Shown here one piece after another: positions 47,237 to 55,440 of a stretch of DNA of 64,000 nucleotides. Location of the stretch: the NCBI GenBank assembly GCA_017134815.1, contig CP071032.1, forward strand, positions 1,590,001 to 1,654,000, written 5' to 3'. The stretch comes from Lentisphaerota bacterium (GTDB lineage: Bacteria; Verrucomicrobiota; Lentisphaeria; Victivallales; Victivallaceae). The notes beneath the pieces were generated by a model. The model was not told the DNA's origin, searched no databases, and saw only the letters and a list, made by a program, of their open reading frames with translations. A program made the position numbers and the translations under genes. Every line of letters starts with the position of its first letter. Position 1 is the stretch's first letter.

Positions 47237-47758
47237 TTAATTATTTTCAATTTTATCTTTATATGCATTCAGCACATTGAGTATAGTAGCAGCTTTGGCA
47301 TTAAGCACGCTGACAAAGTCTCTTGCAGGAGCCTGGAGCACACCAAGCAACTGTGCCTGAAGAACTTCCTTGGCCGGCAGAGCCGCGATTTCGCAAACAT
47401 CCTGTTCACTGAGAACAGCACCTTCGAAGTAACCGCCCTTGGCCGCAACCGCTTCATGTTCTTTGCCAAAATCTTTAATAACTTTAGCTACAGCGCCGGG
47501 ATCGCCAGAACCGCTGATCAGAGCTGTAGTGTCTTTCAACTCAAAGCTGGCCAGGTCTTCAATCTCGAAAAGTTCCGCCGCTTTCTTGATCAGGCGGTTT
47601 TTCAGGACATGACACTGAGCTTCTTTATCAGCAAGCTGACTTCTGAAATCGGAAAACTGCTTGACATCAAGTCCCTTGTAAGACACAAAGTAGACATAAT
47701 CAGAGTCCTTGAGCAAGCCCCCGATATAATTCACCAGATGGGTTTTCTCGCTTCTCAT
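47237..47758 (-). CDS. rplJ: 50S ribosomal protein L10
   Basis: A 173-residue stalk base protein. It has the YVFVDYKGL-like opening (VYFVSYKGLDVKQ), HVLKNRLIKKA, and a C-terminal helix for L7/L12 dimers. Its start overlaps the rplA stop by four bases, so it is coupled. No separate L10 leader RNA can fit between the genes. Confidence 0.96.
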   Translation of the reverse strand: MRSEKTHLVNYIGGLLKDSDYVYFVSYKGLDVKQFSDFRSQLADKEAQCHVLKNRLIKKAAELFEIEDLASFELKDTTALISGSGDPGAVAKVIKDFGKEHEAVAAKGGYFEGAVLSEQDVCEIAALPAKEVLQAQLLGVLQAPARDFVSVLNAKAATILNVLNAYKDKIENN

Positions 47759-48456
47759 AATTTCTGCCTCACTATTTCTTTGACGTCAACTTTGACACCG
47801 GGACTCATTGTAGAAGACAGCGTACAGCTGACAAAATATGTACCCTTGGCTGTTGCCGGCTTGGCTTTCTGCAGTGCATCAAAGACTGCATCGAAGTTTT
47901 CGAGCAGGTCTTCGTTTGCAAATGACAGTTTGCCCAGCGGAACATGAACACAGGCGCCACGGTCAGCACGGAACTCAACACGACCGGCTTTTGCCTCATT
48001 GACGGCAGCAGCAATGTCGTTAGTAACGGTACCGGTCTTCGGGTTCGGCATCAAGCCGCGAGGACCAAGCACACGACCAAGCGGCCGTACCTGTTTCATT
48101 GCATCAGGAGTTGCAATCAGTATATCAAAGTCGAGCCAGCCGCCTTTGATCTTTTCAATAAGGTCTTCAAAACCAACAAAATCAGCACCGGAAGCCTTGG
48201 CTTCGTCAGCCTGAGGGCCGGAAGCGATGACACATACTGAAATCTTTTTACCGGTACCCTTTGGCAGAGGACAGGCGCCACGAACATTCTGGTCTGACTT
48301 TCTCGGGTCGATACCGAGCTTAAAAGCAACATCAACGGTTTCGTCAAACTTGATGTGCGGCATTTTTTTGATGATTTCAATAGCTTCTGTAACACTGTAA
48401 TTCTGCTGGCGACTGAAGCACTGCATCTGTGATGAGTAAAGTTTACTTCTATGCAT
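47755..48456 (-). CDS. rplA: 50S ribosomal protein L1
   Basis: A 233-residue protein of normal L1 length from the ATG at 48456, which overlaps the rplK stop and has GAGGTG four bases upstream. The frame is open further back to 48519, but that extra part lies inside rplK. Family segments are present: [32 protein letters not shown] and [17 protein letters not shown]. It binds the L1 stalk of 23S rRNA. Confidence 0.95.
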   Translation of the reverse strand: MHRSKLYSSQMQCFSRQQNYSVTEAIEIIKKMPHIKFDETVDVAFKLGIDPRKSDQNVRGACPLPKGTGKKISVCVIASGPQADEAKASGADFVGFEDLIEKIKGGWLDFDILIATPDAMKQVRPLGRVLGPRGLMPNPKTGTVTNDIAAAVNEAKAGRVEFRADRGACVHVPLGKLSFANEDLLENFDAVFDALQKAKPATAKGTYFVSCTLSSTMSPGVKVDVKEIVRQKL

Positions 48457-48877
48457 CAGACACCTCAATACCCATACTGCGGGCAGTTCCGGCAATAATC
48501 TTGATTGCCGCATCTTCATCCCGGGCGTTCAGGTCGTTTTTCTTGATCTCTACAATTTCCTTGATCTGATCAATAGTGATGCTGCCGGCAGTTTCTCTGC
48601 CCGGGCTGTTTGCGCCGGAAGCAAGCTGCGCAGCTTTCTTGATCAGTACTGCAGCCGGAGGCGACTTGCAGATAAAGGTAAAAGAGCGATCCTGATAAAC
48701 AGTTATGACCACCGGAATGATCATTCCACTCTGAGCTTGAGTGGCAGCATTGAACTGTTTACAGAAATCCATAATGTTAACACCCGCCTGACCAAGCGCC
48801 GGACCAACTGGTGGAGCTGGATTAGCGGCACCTGCAGGGATCTGCAAACGGATTTCTCCAGTAACTTTCTTTGCCAT
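48449..48877 (-). CDS. rplK: 50S ribosomal protein L11
   Basis: A 142-residue protein from the ATG with GGAG six bases upstream; a second ATG four codons earlier is less likely. It has the L11 features [33 protein letters not shown] and a C-terminal domain ending [10 protein letters not shown]. It supports the GTPase-associated centre and RelA activation. Confidence 0.97.
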   Translation of the reverse strand: MAKKVTGEIRLQIPAGAANPAPPVGPALGQAGVNIMDFCKQFNAATQAQSGMIIPVVITVYQDRSFTFICKSPPAAVLIKKAAQLASGANSPGRETAGSITIDQIKEIVEIKKNDLNARDEDAAIKIIAGTARSMGIEVSDA

Positions 48878-48966
48878 AATGATCTCCATTCAGCACGTCG
48901 TGGTTTGAAATGACAGGTTTCCTTCCACATTCGCACTGTATTACTATATACTTGAGTACTGAACGC

Positions 48967-49533
48967 TTAAACTTCGCGTTCAACCTGCCAGAACTCCAAT
49001 TCTACTGGTGTTGAGCGGCCAAAAATCGAAACCATGAGCTTGAGTTTGCCGCGTTCATTATCAATTTCTTCAATAACGCCCTCAAAGTTTTCAAAGGCAC
49101 CATCTTTAATACGGACAGTTTCACCGACATCAAACATAATCTTCGGTCTGACCTGCTGCTCTTCCTTGGTCTGATGGAAAAGTTCATCAACTTCAGACGC
49201 AGATAAAGGCACAGGATTATTTCCACCGCCGATAAATCCTATTACACCCTGAACATTTCTAATGAAATACCAGGCTTTTTCATCTATATTTGTAGTTCCC
49301 GGCTCATAAAGGTCCATGCGAACCAGGATATACCCGGGAAAGAATTTCCTTGTTGTAGTAGTTTTTTTCCCCTGACGGACTTCAGAAACCTTCTCCGTTG
49401 GGATGTAGACTTCATAAACCGGAACATCATTATCCTCAAGATCGAGCTGACGCTGGATAGAATCCCTCACCCGGTTTTCCTGCCCGGAAAGAGTGTGAAC
49501 TACGAACCAATTACCCTTGTTGTCTTCCTGCAT
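48967..49533 (-). CDS. nusG: transcription termination/antitermination factor NusG
   Basis: A 188-residue protein with the NGN domain (WFVVHTLSGQENRVRDSI at the start, FPGYILVRMD near 66-75) and the C-terminal KOW domain (VGETVRIKDGAFENFEGVI, about 130-148). It links RNA polymerase to Rho or to ribosomal S10. GAGGA precedes the ATG. The secE-nusG-rplK order is conserved. Confidence 0.97.
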   Translation of the reverse strand: MQEDNKGNWFVVHTLSGQENRVRDSIQRQLDLEDNDVPVYEVYIPTEKVSEVRQGKKTTTTRKFFPGYILVRMDLYEPGTTNIDEKAWYFIRNVQGVIGFIGGGNNPVPLSASEVDELFHQTKEEQQVRPKIMFDVGETVRIKDGAFENFEGVIEEIDNERGKLKLMVSIFGRSTPVELEFWQVEREV

Positions 49534-49555
49534 GCTCGAATTCCTCTAAAATTTA

Positions 49556-49759
49556 TTAAAGTGTTCCGGTAATAAATTGAACAAACCACCTGCTGACCTG
49601 ATCAGCTACGGCAGTAAAGGCAACCAGAGCAACAATACTTACAATAACCAGAATAGTTGATTCAAACAGTTCAGACTTTCCAGGCCATGTGCATTTGCCA
49701 AGCTCGGCCACAGTGTCTAAAAGGAAACGTCTAACTTTTGCCATCACTCCGTTGTCCAT
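49556..49759 (-). CDS. secE: preprotein translocase subunit SecE
   Basis: A 67-residue short-form SecE with one C-terminal membrane helix (about 33-60) and the amphipathic KCTWPGKSEL segment typical of the family. It clamps SecY in the inner membrane. AAGG lies nine bases before the first ATG; a second ATG five codons later is possible. tRNA-Trp lies directly upstream. Confidence 0.95.
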   Translation of the reverse strand: MDNGVMAKVRRFLLDTVAELGKCTWPGKSELFESTILVIVSIVALVAFTAVADQVSRWFVQFITGTL

Positions 49760-49798
49760 CTGTATCTGCCTTAATTTTTTTAAATCTATATTGTGAAA

Positions 49799-49875
49799 TG
49801 GCAGGAGCGGTGAGGCTCGAACTCACGACCTGCGGTTTTGGAGACCGCTGCTCTAGCCAACTGAGCTACACTCCT
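49799..49875 (-). tRNA. tRNA-Trp (CCA)
   Basis: A full cloverleaf on the minus strand with acceptor AGGAGTG/CGCTCCT, discriminator G and encoded CCA. The anticodon loop CTCCAAA in stem GCGGT/ACCGC gives anticodon CCA. The common tuf-trnW-secE order is kept. Confidence 0.96.
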
Positions 49876-49896
49876 GCGCGAAAATACGAATATAAC

Positions 49897-50052
49897 TTAT
49901 TTTGAGCGTTCTTTATGCAATGTATGCTTACGCTCAAACTTACAATACTTGCTGAATTCCAGGCGCCCAGGAGTATTGCGTTTTTCTTTTTTTGTAGTGT
50001 AATTTCTGCGTTTGCACTCTGTGCATTCCAGAATAACTATTTCACGTGGCAT
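49897..50052 (-). CDS. rpmG: 50S ribosomal protein L33
   Basis: A 51-residue protein starting [18 protein letters not shown] with the terminal KHTLHKE of the family. The zinc-ribbon version of L33 has four Cys; here Cys10, Cys13 and Cys37 are present, but the fourth is Glu40 (KYCKFERKH), so the metal site is degenerate. It lies between tuf and tRNA-Trp, its common place. Confidence 0.96.
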   Translation of the reverse strand: MPREIVILECTECKRRNYTTKKEKRNTPGRLEFSKYCKFERKHTLHKERSK

Positions 50053-50073
50053 TTTAAACCTCTTATCTTAGAT

Positions 50074-50114
50074 AATTATCCCGAACGGCTCTTTCTGAAC
50101 TGTTCGGGATAATT
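50074..50114 (-). promoter_or_regulatory. perfect 13-bp hairpin between tuf and rpmG
   Basis: AATTATCCCGAAC and GTTCGGGATAATT pair perfectly around a 15-base loop. No T run follows on the minus strand, so it is not a standard terminator. It may be an RNA-processing site or mRNA-stabilising structure after tuf. Confidence 0.6.
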
Positions 50115-50134
50115 GATCAAATCAAAATACCTGA

Positions 50135-51334
50135 CTATTCGATGATGTCAGCAACACGACCGGAAGCTACAGTACGGCCGCCTTCGCGAATCGCGAAACG
50201 AAGACCTCTATCCATAGCGATCGGGTTGATCAGCTCAACATTGATAGTGGTATTATCGCCGGGCATTACCATTTCGACACCTTCAGGAAGGTTAATGATA
50301 CCGGTAATGTCAGTTGTACGGAAGTAGAACTGCGGGCGATAGTTTGTGAAGAACGGAGTATGACGGCCGCCTTCATCTTTGCTCAATACGTAAATTTCAG
50401 CGGTGAATTTAGTGTGAGGAGTGATAGTACCGGGCTTAGCCAGAACCTGACCGCGCTCAACTTCATCCTTTTTAGTACCGCGAAGCAGACAACCAACATT
50501 GTCACCAGCACGACCTTCATCGAGCATTTTGCGGAACATTTCAACACCAGTAACAGTTGTTTTTGTAGTAGGTTTAATACCAACAATCGCAACTTCTTCA
50601 CCAACTTTGATGATACCGCGCTCAACACGACCTGTAACAACTGTACCACGACCTTCAATTGAGAAAACGTCCTCAATCGGCATCAGGAACGGCTGATCAA
50701 TATCACGCGCCGGTTCAGGGATGTATTCATCTACAGCTTCCATCAGCTCCAGAATACTTGCACAGTCAGCATTTTCAGGATCGCCGCCGGCTTCAACAGC
50801 CTTCAGAGCAGAACCTTTAATAACCGGAATATCATCGCCTGGGAAATCATACTCGCTGAGAAGCTCACGAACTTCCATTTCAACAAGCTCGAGCAGTTCT
50901 TCGTCATCAAGCTGATCAGTCTTGTTCAAGTAAACAACGATAGCCGGAACACCAACCTGACGCGCCAGCAGAACGTGCTCACGAGTCTGAGCCATCGGAC
51001 CATCAGTCGCTGCAATAACCAGAATAGCTCCGTCCATCTGAGCGGCACCGGTGATCATGTTTTTAACATAGTCAGCGTGACCCGGACAGTCTACATGCGC
51101 ATAATGGCGTTTATCAGTTTCGTATTCAACGTGTGCAGTGTTGATAGTGATACCACGTTCGCGCTCTTCAGGAGCGTTATCAATTTCGTCGTAGTTCTTG
51201 ATCTCACCACTACCATACTTCTTATTGAGAACCATAGTGATAGCAGCAGTCAAAGTAGTTTTACCATGGTCAACATGGCCGACAGTACCAATATTAACGT
51301 GCGGCTTCGTTCTTTCGAATTTTTCTTTAGCCAT
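50135..51334 (-). CDS. tuf: elongation factor Tu
   Basis: A 399-residue GTPase of normal length. GHVDHGKTT (G1), RGITI (G2), DCPGHADY (G3) and NKTD (G4) are present, with intact domains 2 and 3 ([12 protein letters not shown] near the end). It carries aminoacyl-tRNA to the ribosome. AGGAGGAC precedes the ATG. It is transcribed with the upstream tRNA-Thr. Confidence 0.98.
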   Translation of the reverse strand: MAKEKFERTKPHVNIGTVGHVDHGKTTLTAAITMVLNKKYGSGEIKNYDEIDNAPEERERGITINTAHVEYETDKRHYAHVDCPGHADYVKNMITGAAQMDGAILVIAATDGPMAQTREHVLLARQVGVPAIVVYLNKTDQLDDEELLELVEMEVRELLSEYDFPGDDIPVIKGSALKAVEAGGDPENADCASILELMEAVDEYIPEPARDIDQPFLMPIEDVFSIEGRGTVVTGRVERGIIKVGEEVAIVGIKPTTKTTVTGVEMFRKMLDEGRAGDNVGCLLRGTKKDEVERGQVLAKPGTITPHTKFTAEIYVLSKDEGGRHTPFFTNYRPQFYFRTTDITGIINLPEGVEMVMPGDNTTINVELINPIAMDRGLRFAIREGGRTVASGRVADIIE

Positions 51335-51404
51335 CTTTTTGTCCTCCTGGCATTAACCTTTAGAGTTTTTTTATGGTTTATTATTCAAAAAATTTTTATA
51401 TAAA

Positions 51405-51481
<77 letters not shown>

Positions 51482-51529
51482 GCCTGTAATTCTGCAAACA
51501 CCTCACAGCGTAGGCAAATACAAGTTCTA

Positions 51530-51557
51530 ACTATACACTTATGCATTACTCTTTCAA
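51530..51557 (-). promoter_or_regulatory. sigma-70 type promoter of tRNA-Thr/tuf
   Basis: On the minus strand, TTGAAA and TATAGT are separated by 16 bases, with the -10 about 49 bases upstream of tRNA-Thr. It sits immediately past the T runs that follow tRNA-Leu. Confidence 0.68.
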
Positions 51558-51567
51558 ATACCACACC

Positions 51568-51589
51568 AAAAAAAAAGACCAAAAAAAAA
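51568..51589 (-). terminator. double T-run directly after tRNA-Leu
   Basis: On the minus strand CCA of tRNA-Leu is followed by nine T, GGTC and nine more T. There is no extra hairpin, so the tRNA fold itself may act as the terminator stem. Confidence 0.5.
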
Positions 51590-51674
51590 TGGTGCTCGGG
51601 GGGGGACTCGAACCCCCACGGATCTCTCCACATGGCCCTCAACCATGCGCGTCTGCCAATTCCGCCACCCGAGC
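51590..51674 (-). tRNA. tRNA-Leu (GAG)
   Basis: An 85-base class II tRNA on the minus strand with acceptor GCTCGGG/CCCGAGC, discriminator A and encoded CCA. The anticodon stem CATGG/CCATG carries loop TTGAGGG, anticodon GAG. A variable arm is present, and the T arm has TTCGAGT. Confidence 0.95.
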
Positions 51675-51707
51675 TTAGGGTGATTAGTGTTGTTGAAACA
51701 GGCCTTT

Positions 51708-51735
51708 ATATTAGCGGTTGCTCTGATTATTGCAA
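51708..51735 (-). promoter_or_regulatory. sigma-70 type promoter of tRNA-Leu
   Basis: On the minus strand, TTGCAA and TAATAT are separated by 16 bases, with the -10 about 34 bases upstream of the tRNA 5' end. Confidence 0.62.
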
Positions 51736-51863
51736 ATGCAAAAAGAGTTTTTTTTCGGGATTTTTCATAGATTTACCGGATTTAACGGCAAGTCGCGTTG
51801 AGAATCCACCGTTTTGCTGTCGGAAAGCACGAATACCGCAGGGCAATGCCCGATTTAACAGCC

Positions 51864-53564
51864 TTATCTTTTTTTGTGGTGCTTCTGAAAAATCAGTATC
51901 CTGATCGCAATCAGGCCAGACATCACGTACCCTATTATTCCTATAACCGGGATCTCATGCCATACCGGTGGAACCTTGGCATGGACAATTAAAGAAGAAC
52001 CAATCACGAGTGACGCCAGTACAATGGCATATGATACCTGATGACTGACGTCTTCAAGCGTATCATAAAATTCATCCAGATTTTTGTGCTCAAACTCTAT
52101 CTGCATTTTGCCTTCCTTTACCTTCTCAAGCACCGTCTGCAAACTCAGCGGAATATCCCCAAGAGCGGTAAAGAAATCCTCGGCCGGCTCCATCATATTT
52201 GAAAACATGTATTTGGGATGAAGACTCCGTAACCGCAGCTTCAGAATGAAAGGACGCAAGTGATCAAATATTTCCAGTTCCTGATCAAATTCATGTGCCA
52301 GCCTTTCAATAGTAATCAGCGACTTCAACATCATATACAAGTTGGGCTTCAGTGTAAGCTCATGCTCATTCAGAATACGCATCAGCTGCTCAAGAATTTT
52401 TGCGAGCTCTATCTTTTTTACCGGCAGGTAAAGGTTTTCGTCAATAATGTCACAAATATCCCGCTGCAGCCTGACAATATCAGGCTCATGCTCATAAGTC
52501 GTCAATTTCATCAGGGCCAAAGCGATGCGGTGCTCATCGCCACGCAGTATATTTCTCAGCATCCGGACAAAATCATGCCGTTCCTGAGTAGAAACCCGCC
52601 CCATCATTCCAAAATCAATAAAGACAATGATATTATTGTCCTTTAAGATTACATTCCCGGGATGAGGATCAGCATGAAAAAAGCCGTGCATGAAAATCTG
52701 CTCCAGCACCGAATCCGTCCCCTTGGACGCCACCAGCTTCAGATCAAACTTTTTCCGTAACTCTGGATTCTTTATTATATCGGAAGCTCTTTCACCTTCG
52801 ACCAGCTCCATGGTCAGCACCTTATGAGTACTGTAGTCATCCAGTATTTCAGGCACATAAATATACTCATTATCCCGCATATTTTCCACAAAGCGCCGGC
52901 AATGCGATGCCTCTATCACATAGTTAAGCTCCTTGGCAATAGAACGGGCAAACTCTTCAACAATCGCAGTTGGTTTCTGCAGGGCAAATTCCTTGATGTG
53001 ATGCTCCATTATCTGAGCAAGGTGATTCATAATCTCAAGGTCTATCTCAATTATTTTCTTGATTCCAGGCCGCTGCACCTTAACCACGACATTCTGCCCG
53101 TCTCTGGTAACAGCACGGTGCGCCTGCCCTATCGAGGCCGCCGCGATCGGTTCTTTATTGAATGATTTGAAGAGCTCTTTTACCTCTTTACCAAATTCAG
53201 ATTTGATAGTGGCCTCAACATCCTCATAAGAAAACTGCGGCGCTGAGTCCTGAAGTTTTGAGAGTTCATCTACATAATCCATTGGAATCAAGTCAGGGCG
53301 TGTGGAAAGAATCTGCCCAAGCTTAATAAAAGTGGGGCCAAGCTCCTCAAAAGCCAGCCTGACCCGCTCGGGCATTGTATGTGAAGTTAATTTGACCTGT
53401 TTTTTGGTGAACATGCGGAGGCCAAATTCAAAGTAGTTATCCAGCTTGAGAGTCTCAATCATTCCGCCAAAGCCGAATTTAAACAATACATGCAGTATCT
53501 GTTCGTAGCGGTGCAGGTTCCTGTAGGCACTGCCGATTTTTTTTATTCTGCGGATAGTAAGCAT
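51864..53564 (-). CDS. UbiB/ABC1 (AarF) family atypical kinase
   Basis: A 566-residue protein. The family KxGQ motif (FIKLGQILSTRPDL) lies near residue 80-93, the ALA-rich loop motif AAASIGQAH near 135, and the catalytic-like HADPHPGNV and VFIDFGMMG near 285-305. Two membrane segments close the C-terminus (about 505-560). In E. coli UbiB supports ubiquinone synthesis by an ATPase-like activity; no other quinone gene is nearby. I chose the ATG with GGGAG four bases upstream over an earlier TTG. Confidence 0.88.
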   Translation of the reverse strand: MLTIRRIKKIGSAYRNLHRYEQILHVLFKFGFGGMIETLKLDNYFEFGLRMFTKKQVKLTSHTMPERVRLAFEELGPTFIKLGQILSTRPDLIPMDYVDELSKLQDSAPQFSYEDVEATIKSEFGKEVKELFKSFNKEPIAAASIGQAHRAVTRDGQNVVVKVQRPGIKKIIEIDLEIMNHLAQIMEHHIKEFALQKPTAIVEEFARSIAKELNYVIEASHCRRFVENMRDNEYIYVPEILDDYSTHKVLTMELVEGERASDIIKNPELRKKFDLKLVASKGTDSVLEQIFMHGFFHADPHPGNVILKDNNIIVFIDFGMMGRVSTQERHDFVRMLRNILRGDEHRIALALMKLTTYEHEPDIVRLQRDICDIIDENLYLPVKKIELAKILEQLMRILNEHELTLKPNLYMMLKSLITIERLAHEFDQELEIFDHLRPFILKLRLRSLHPKYMFSNMMEPAEDFFTALGDIPLSLQTVLEKVKEGKMQIEFEHKNLDEFYDTLEDVSHQVSYAIVLASLVIGSSLIVHAKVPPVWHEIPVIGIIGYVMSGLIAIRILIFQKHHKKR

Positions 53565-53607
53565 AGGGCTCCCCCACAATAATAATGTTGAATCCTCATT
53601 TACCTAT

Positions 53608-53636
53608 ACTATAAGGATAAAAAAAGCAGTTTACAA
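53608..53636 (-). promoter_or_regulatory. sigma-70 type promoter of the UbiB-family gene
   Basis: On the minus strand, TTGTAA and TATAGT are separated by 17 bases, about 43 bases upstream of the ATG at 53564. Confidence 0.65.
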
Positions 53637-53650
53637 GAGCCGCTGCTGAT

Positions 53651-54520
53651 TCAATTCTGAGGAACAAATTTCAGCGGCTTGTCGTTGCGGTCGGAAAACC
53701 TGAGAAAAAAGTCCCATTTAGAACCCACAGAAACACATTTTACCACAAGCAGATTATAACCTTTGCGAAGCGAGATGTTTTTTACTACATCCTGATCCCA
53801 TTTGCCAGCCCTGGGCTGACGGTCATAAGCATGCACCAGCTGATGATTAATCCAGATCTTGATATAACCCGAACTTCCCGCATACAGGATCAAATCATCC
53901 ATCGGCTCATTGCAGTACAAATAGGTCACGGCATAAGCGGCAGCATACTGGTTTTTTCCTCTATAAACTTTAGCCAGGTCCACTTGCCCGGGACTGCCGT
54001 TGGAATCAAACCGGACAAGTCTCCACTTCAACCCGGTATCGGCATCCTCAGTGCCTGACAGGCTCTTTTCATTTTTTACAAATTCGCGATGCAGGACAGA
54101 TTTGGTGCCGTTCAATTGCAGGTCACTGCTTGAATAATAAAAAGGGCCGAAAATATTCCATCTTACAATGAAATTTTCATTTGTTAAAAACAGCGAACCG
54201 GAATTTCCGCCTTCCAGGATTCTGTTTACATTCAAATAACGCTTGAATGGCACCACCGGCGGCGGCTCTACTTTTTTTGAAACCGTTTTTTTGCTTTCAA
54301 CCGGCTTCACAACAACCGGCAGTGGCCTTACCCCGGGAAGCACATCCCCAATCGACTTTGCAGTCGCCTGTTCTTCATTCCCGCAGATGACCCGGTCCTC
54401 GACCTGCTTCTTCATCGGAGGCTGAATATCCGGCACGTCAACAGAAGCACATCCCGCCGCCAGCACAGCAAGCATTGAGCATATCATAAGATATTTTACG
54501 GCTTCCGTATATAAATGCAT
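53651..54520 (-). CDS. lipoprotein with a jelly-roll (PA14-like) domain
   Basis: A 289-residue protein. The signal peptide ends in the lipobox LAAGC (Cys at about 24), so it is anchored to a membrane by lipid. After a Pro/Lys/Val-rich linker (about 30-90), the C-terminal half is a beta-rich domain. It has AAAYAVTYLYC, LILYAGSSGYIKIWINHQLV and LRKGYNLLVVKCV, a pattern I associate with carbohydrate-binding-like domains in PVC bacteria. AAGGTGAT precedes the ATG. Partner and ligand are unknown. Confidence 0.75.
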   Translation of the reverse strand: MHLYTEAVKYLMICSMLAVLAAGCASVDVPDIQPPMKKQVEDRVICGNEEQATAKSIGDVLPGVRPLPVVVKPVESKKTVSKKVEPPPVVPFKRYLNVNRILEGGNSGSLFLTNENFIVRWNIFGPFYYSSSDLQLNGTKSVLHREFVKNEKSLSGTEDADTGLKWRLVRFDSNGSPGQVDLAKVYRGKNQYAAAYAVTYLYCNEPMDDLILYAGSSGYIKIWINHQLVHAYDRQPRAGKWDQDVVKNISLRKGYNLLVVKCVSVGSKWDFFLRFSDRNDKPLKFVPQN

Positions 54521-54804
54521 GATTTATCACCTTCGAGAAGTTTTAGAATCCTAACAGGAATTCATTTATCTAAACATGTGAAATTTAGCTTTATATAAAC
54601 AGAATTGCGAACAGATTATCAAAAAAAAGCAAGGATTTGTTATATAATAAATTTTAGTATTTGGAACAACAAAGCCCGATGCACTGACTTGCGCCGGTAA
54701 TAATTTCCCTTTTTTATCATATCAACACTTGCTTTTAACATTAAAAATTGCATTTTCATTAGGATGATCAACAAGTTTTAAAACAGCACACGGAGGCATC
54801 CAGG

Positions 54805-55440
54805 ATGTACTTAGGCAGAATTGTAGCAGTTGGCATGAACAGTAACGGAAAAGCCGTCGGCATGTATCGAGTTTCGTCGCGCTCCTTTCCTAATCGTGAA
54901 ACCCGTAAACAGGGTGAAACTGTTTCAGTAATGCCGCGTGAAGGCTTTGAAGATGACCTGAAAAAAAGTCCGTATATCGCCTATAACTGTGTTCGAACTG
55001 CTGGGAAATACGCAATTGTCAGCAACGGCTCCCACACCGACCCAATCGCGGAGAAGATAGCCATGGGGTTGCCACCGCGCGATGCCTTAACTCTGAGCCT
55101 GCTTGCCATGGATTATGAAAAAGATGACTACGATACTCCTCGGATTGCAGCCGTAATTCAACAGGAATGCAGTACGGCCTGGCTGGGAATTGTCCGCAAA
55201 GACGGGGTTATGGTCCGGGCGTTTAAACTTGAACCAGGCAAAGCATATTATCTTTCCACTTATGAAAAGAATACGCCACGGGATGAAAATGCAGATTCGG
55301 CGTTTGAGGCTTTGACTGCCCAAGCTGCCTGTTCCTACTCTATCAGAGAAGGAGTGTTTTCTGAGTTTGAACATCCGGTGACTGCGGCTGCTGTAGTTGC
55401 CGCTGGAACCGATTTTGACATAGCCACGGAAGTCGTATAA
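54805..55440 (+). CDS. purO: archaeal-type IMP cyclohydrolase (PurO family)
   Basis: A 211-residue protein of the IMP_cyclohyd family, which closes the ring of FAICAR to give IMP, the last step of purine synthesis. Family features are LGRIVAVGMNSNGKAVGMYRVSSRSFPNR near the start (about 3-31), YNCVRTAGKYAIVSNGSH (about 59-76) and AVIQQECSTAWLGIV. Most bacteria use the bifunctional PurH instead. GGAGG lies eight bases from the ATG. The stop is followed at once by the helicase ATG. Confidence 0.85.
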   Translation: MYLGRIVAVGMNSNGKAVGMYRVSSRSFPNRETRKQGETVSVMPREGFEDDLKKSPYIAYNCVRTAGKYAIVSNGSHTDPIAEKIAMGLPPRDALTLSLLAMDYEKDDYDTPRIAAVIQQECSTAWLGIVRKDGVMVRAFKLEPGKAYYLSTYEKNTPRDENADSAFEALTAQAACSYSIREGVFSEFEHPVTAAAVVAAGTDFDIATEVV

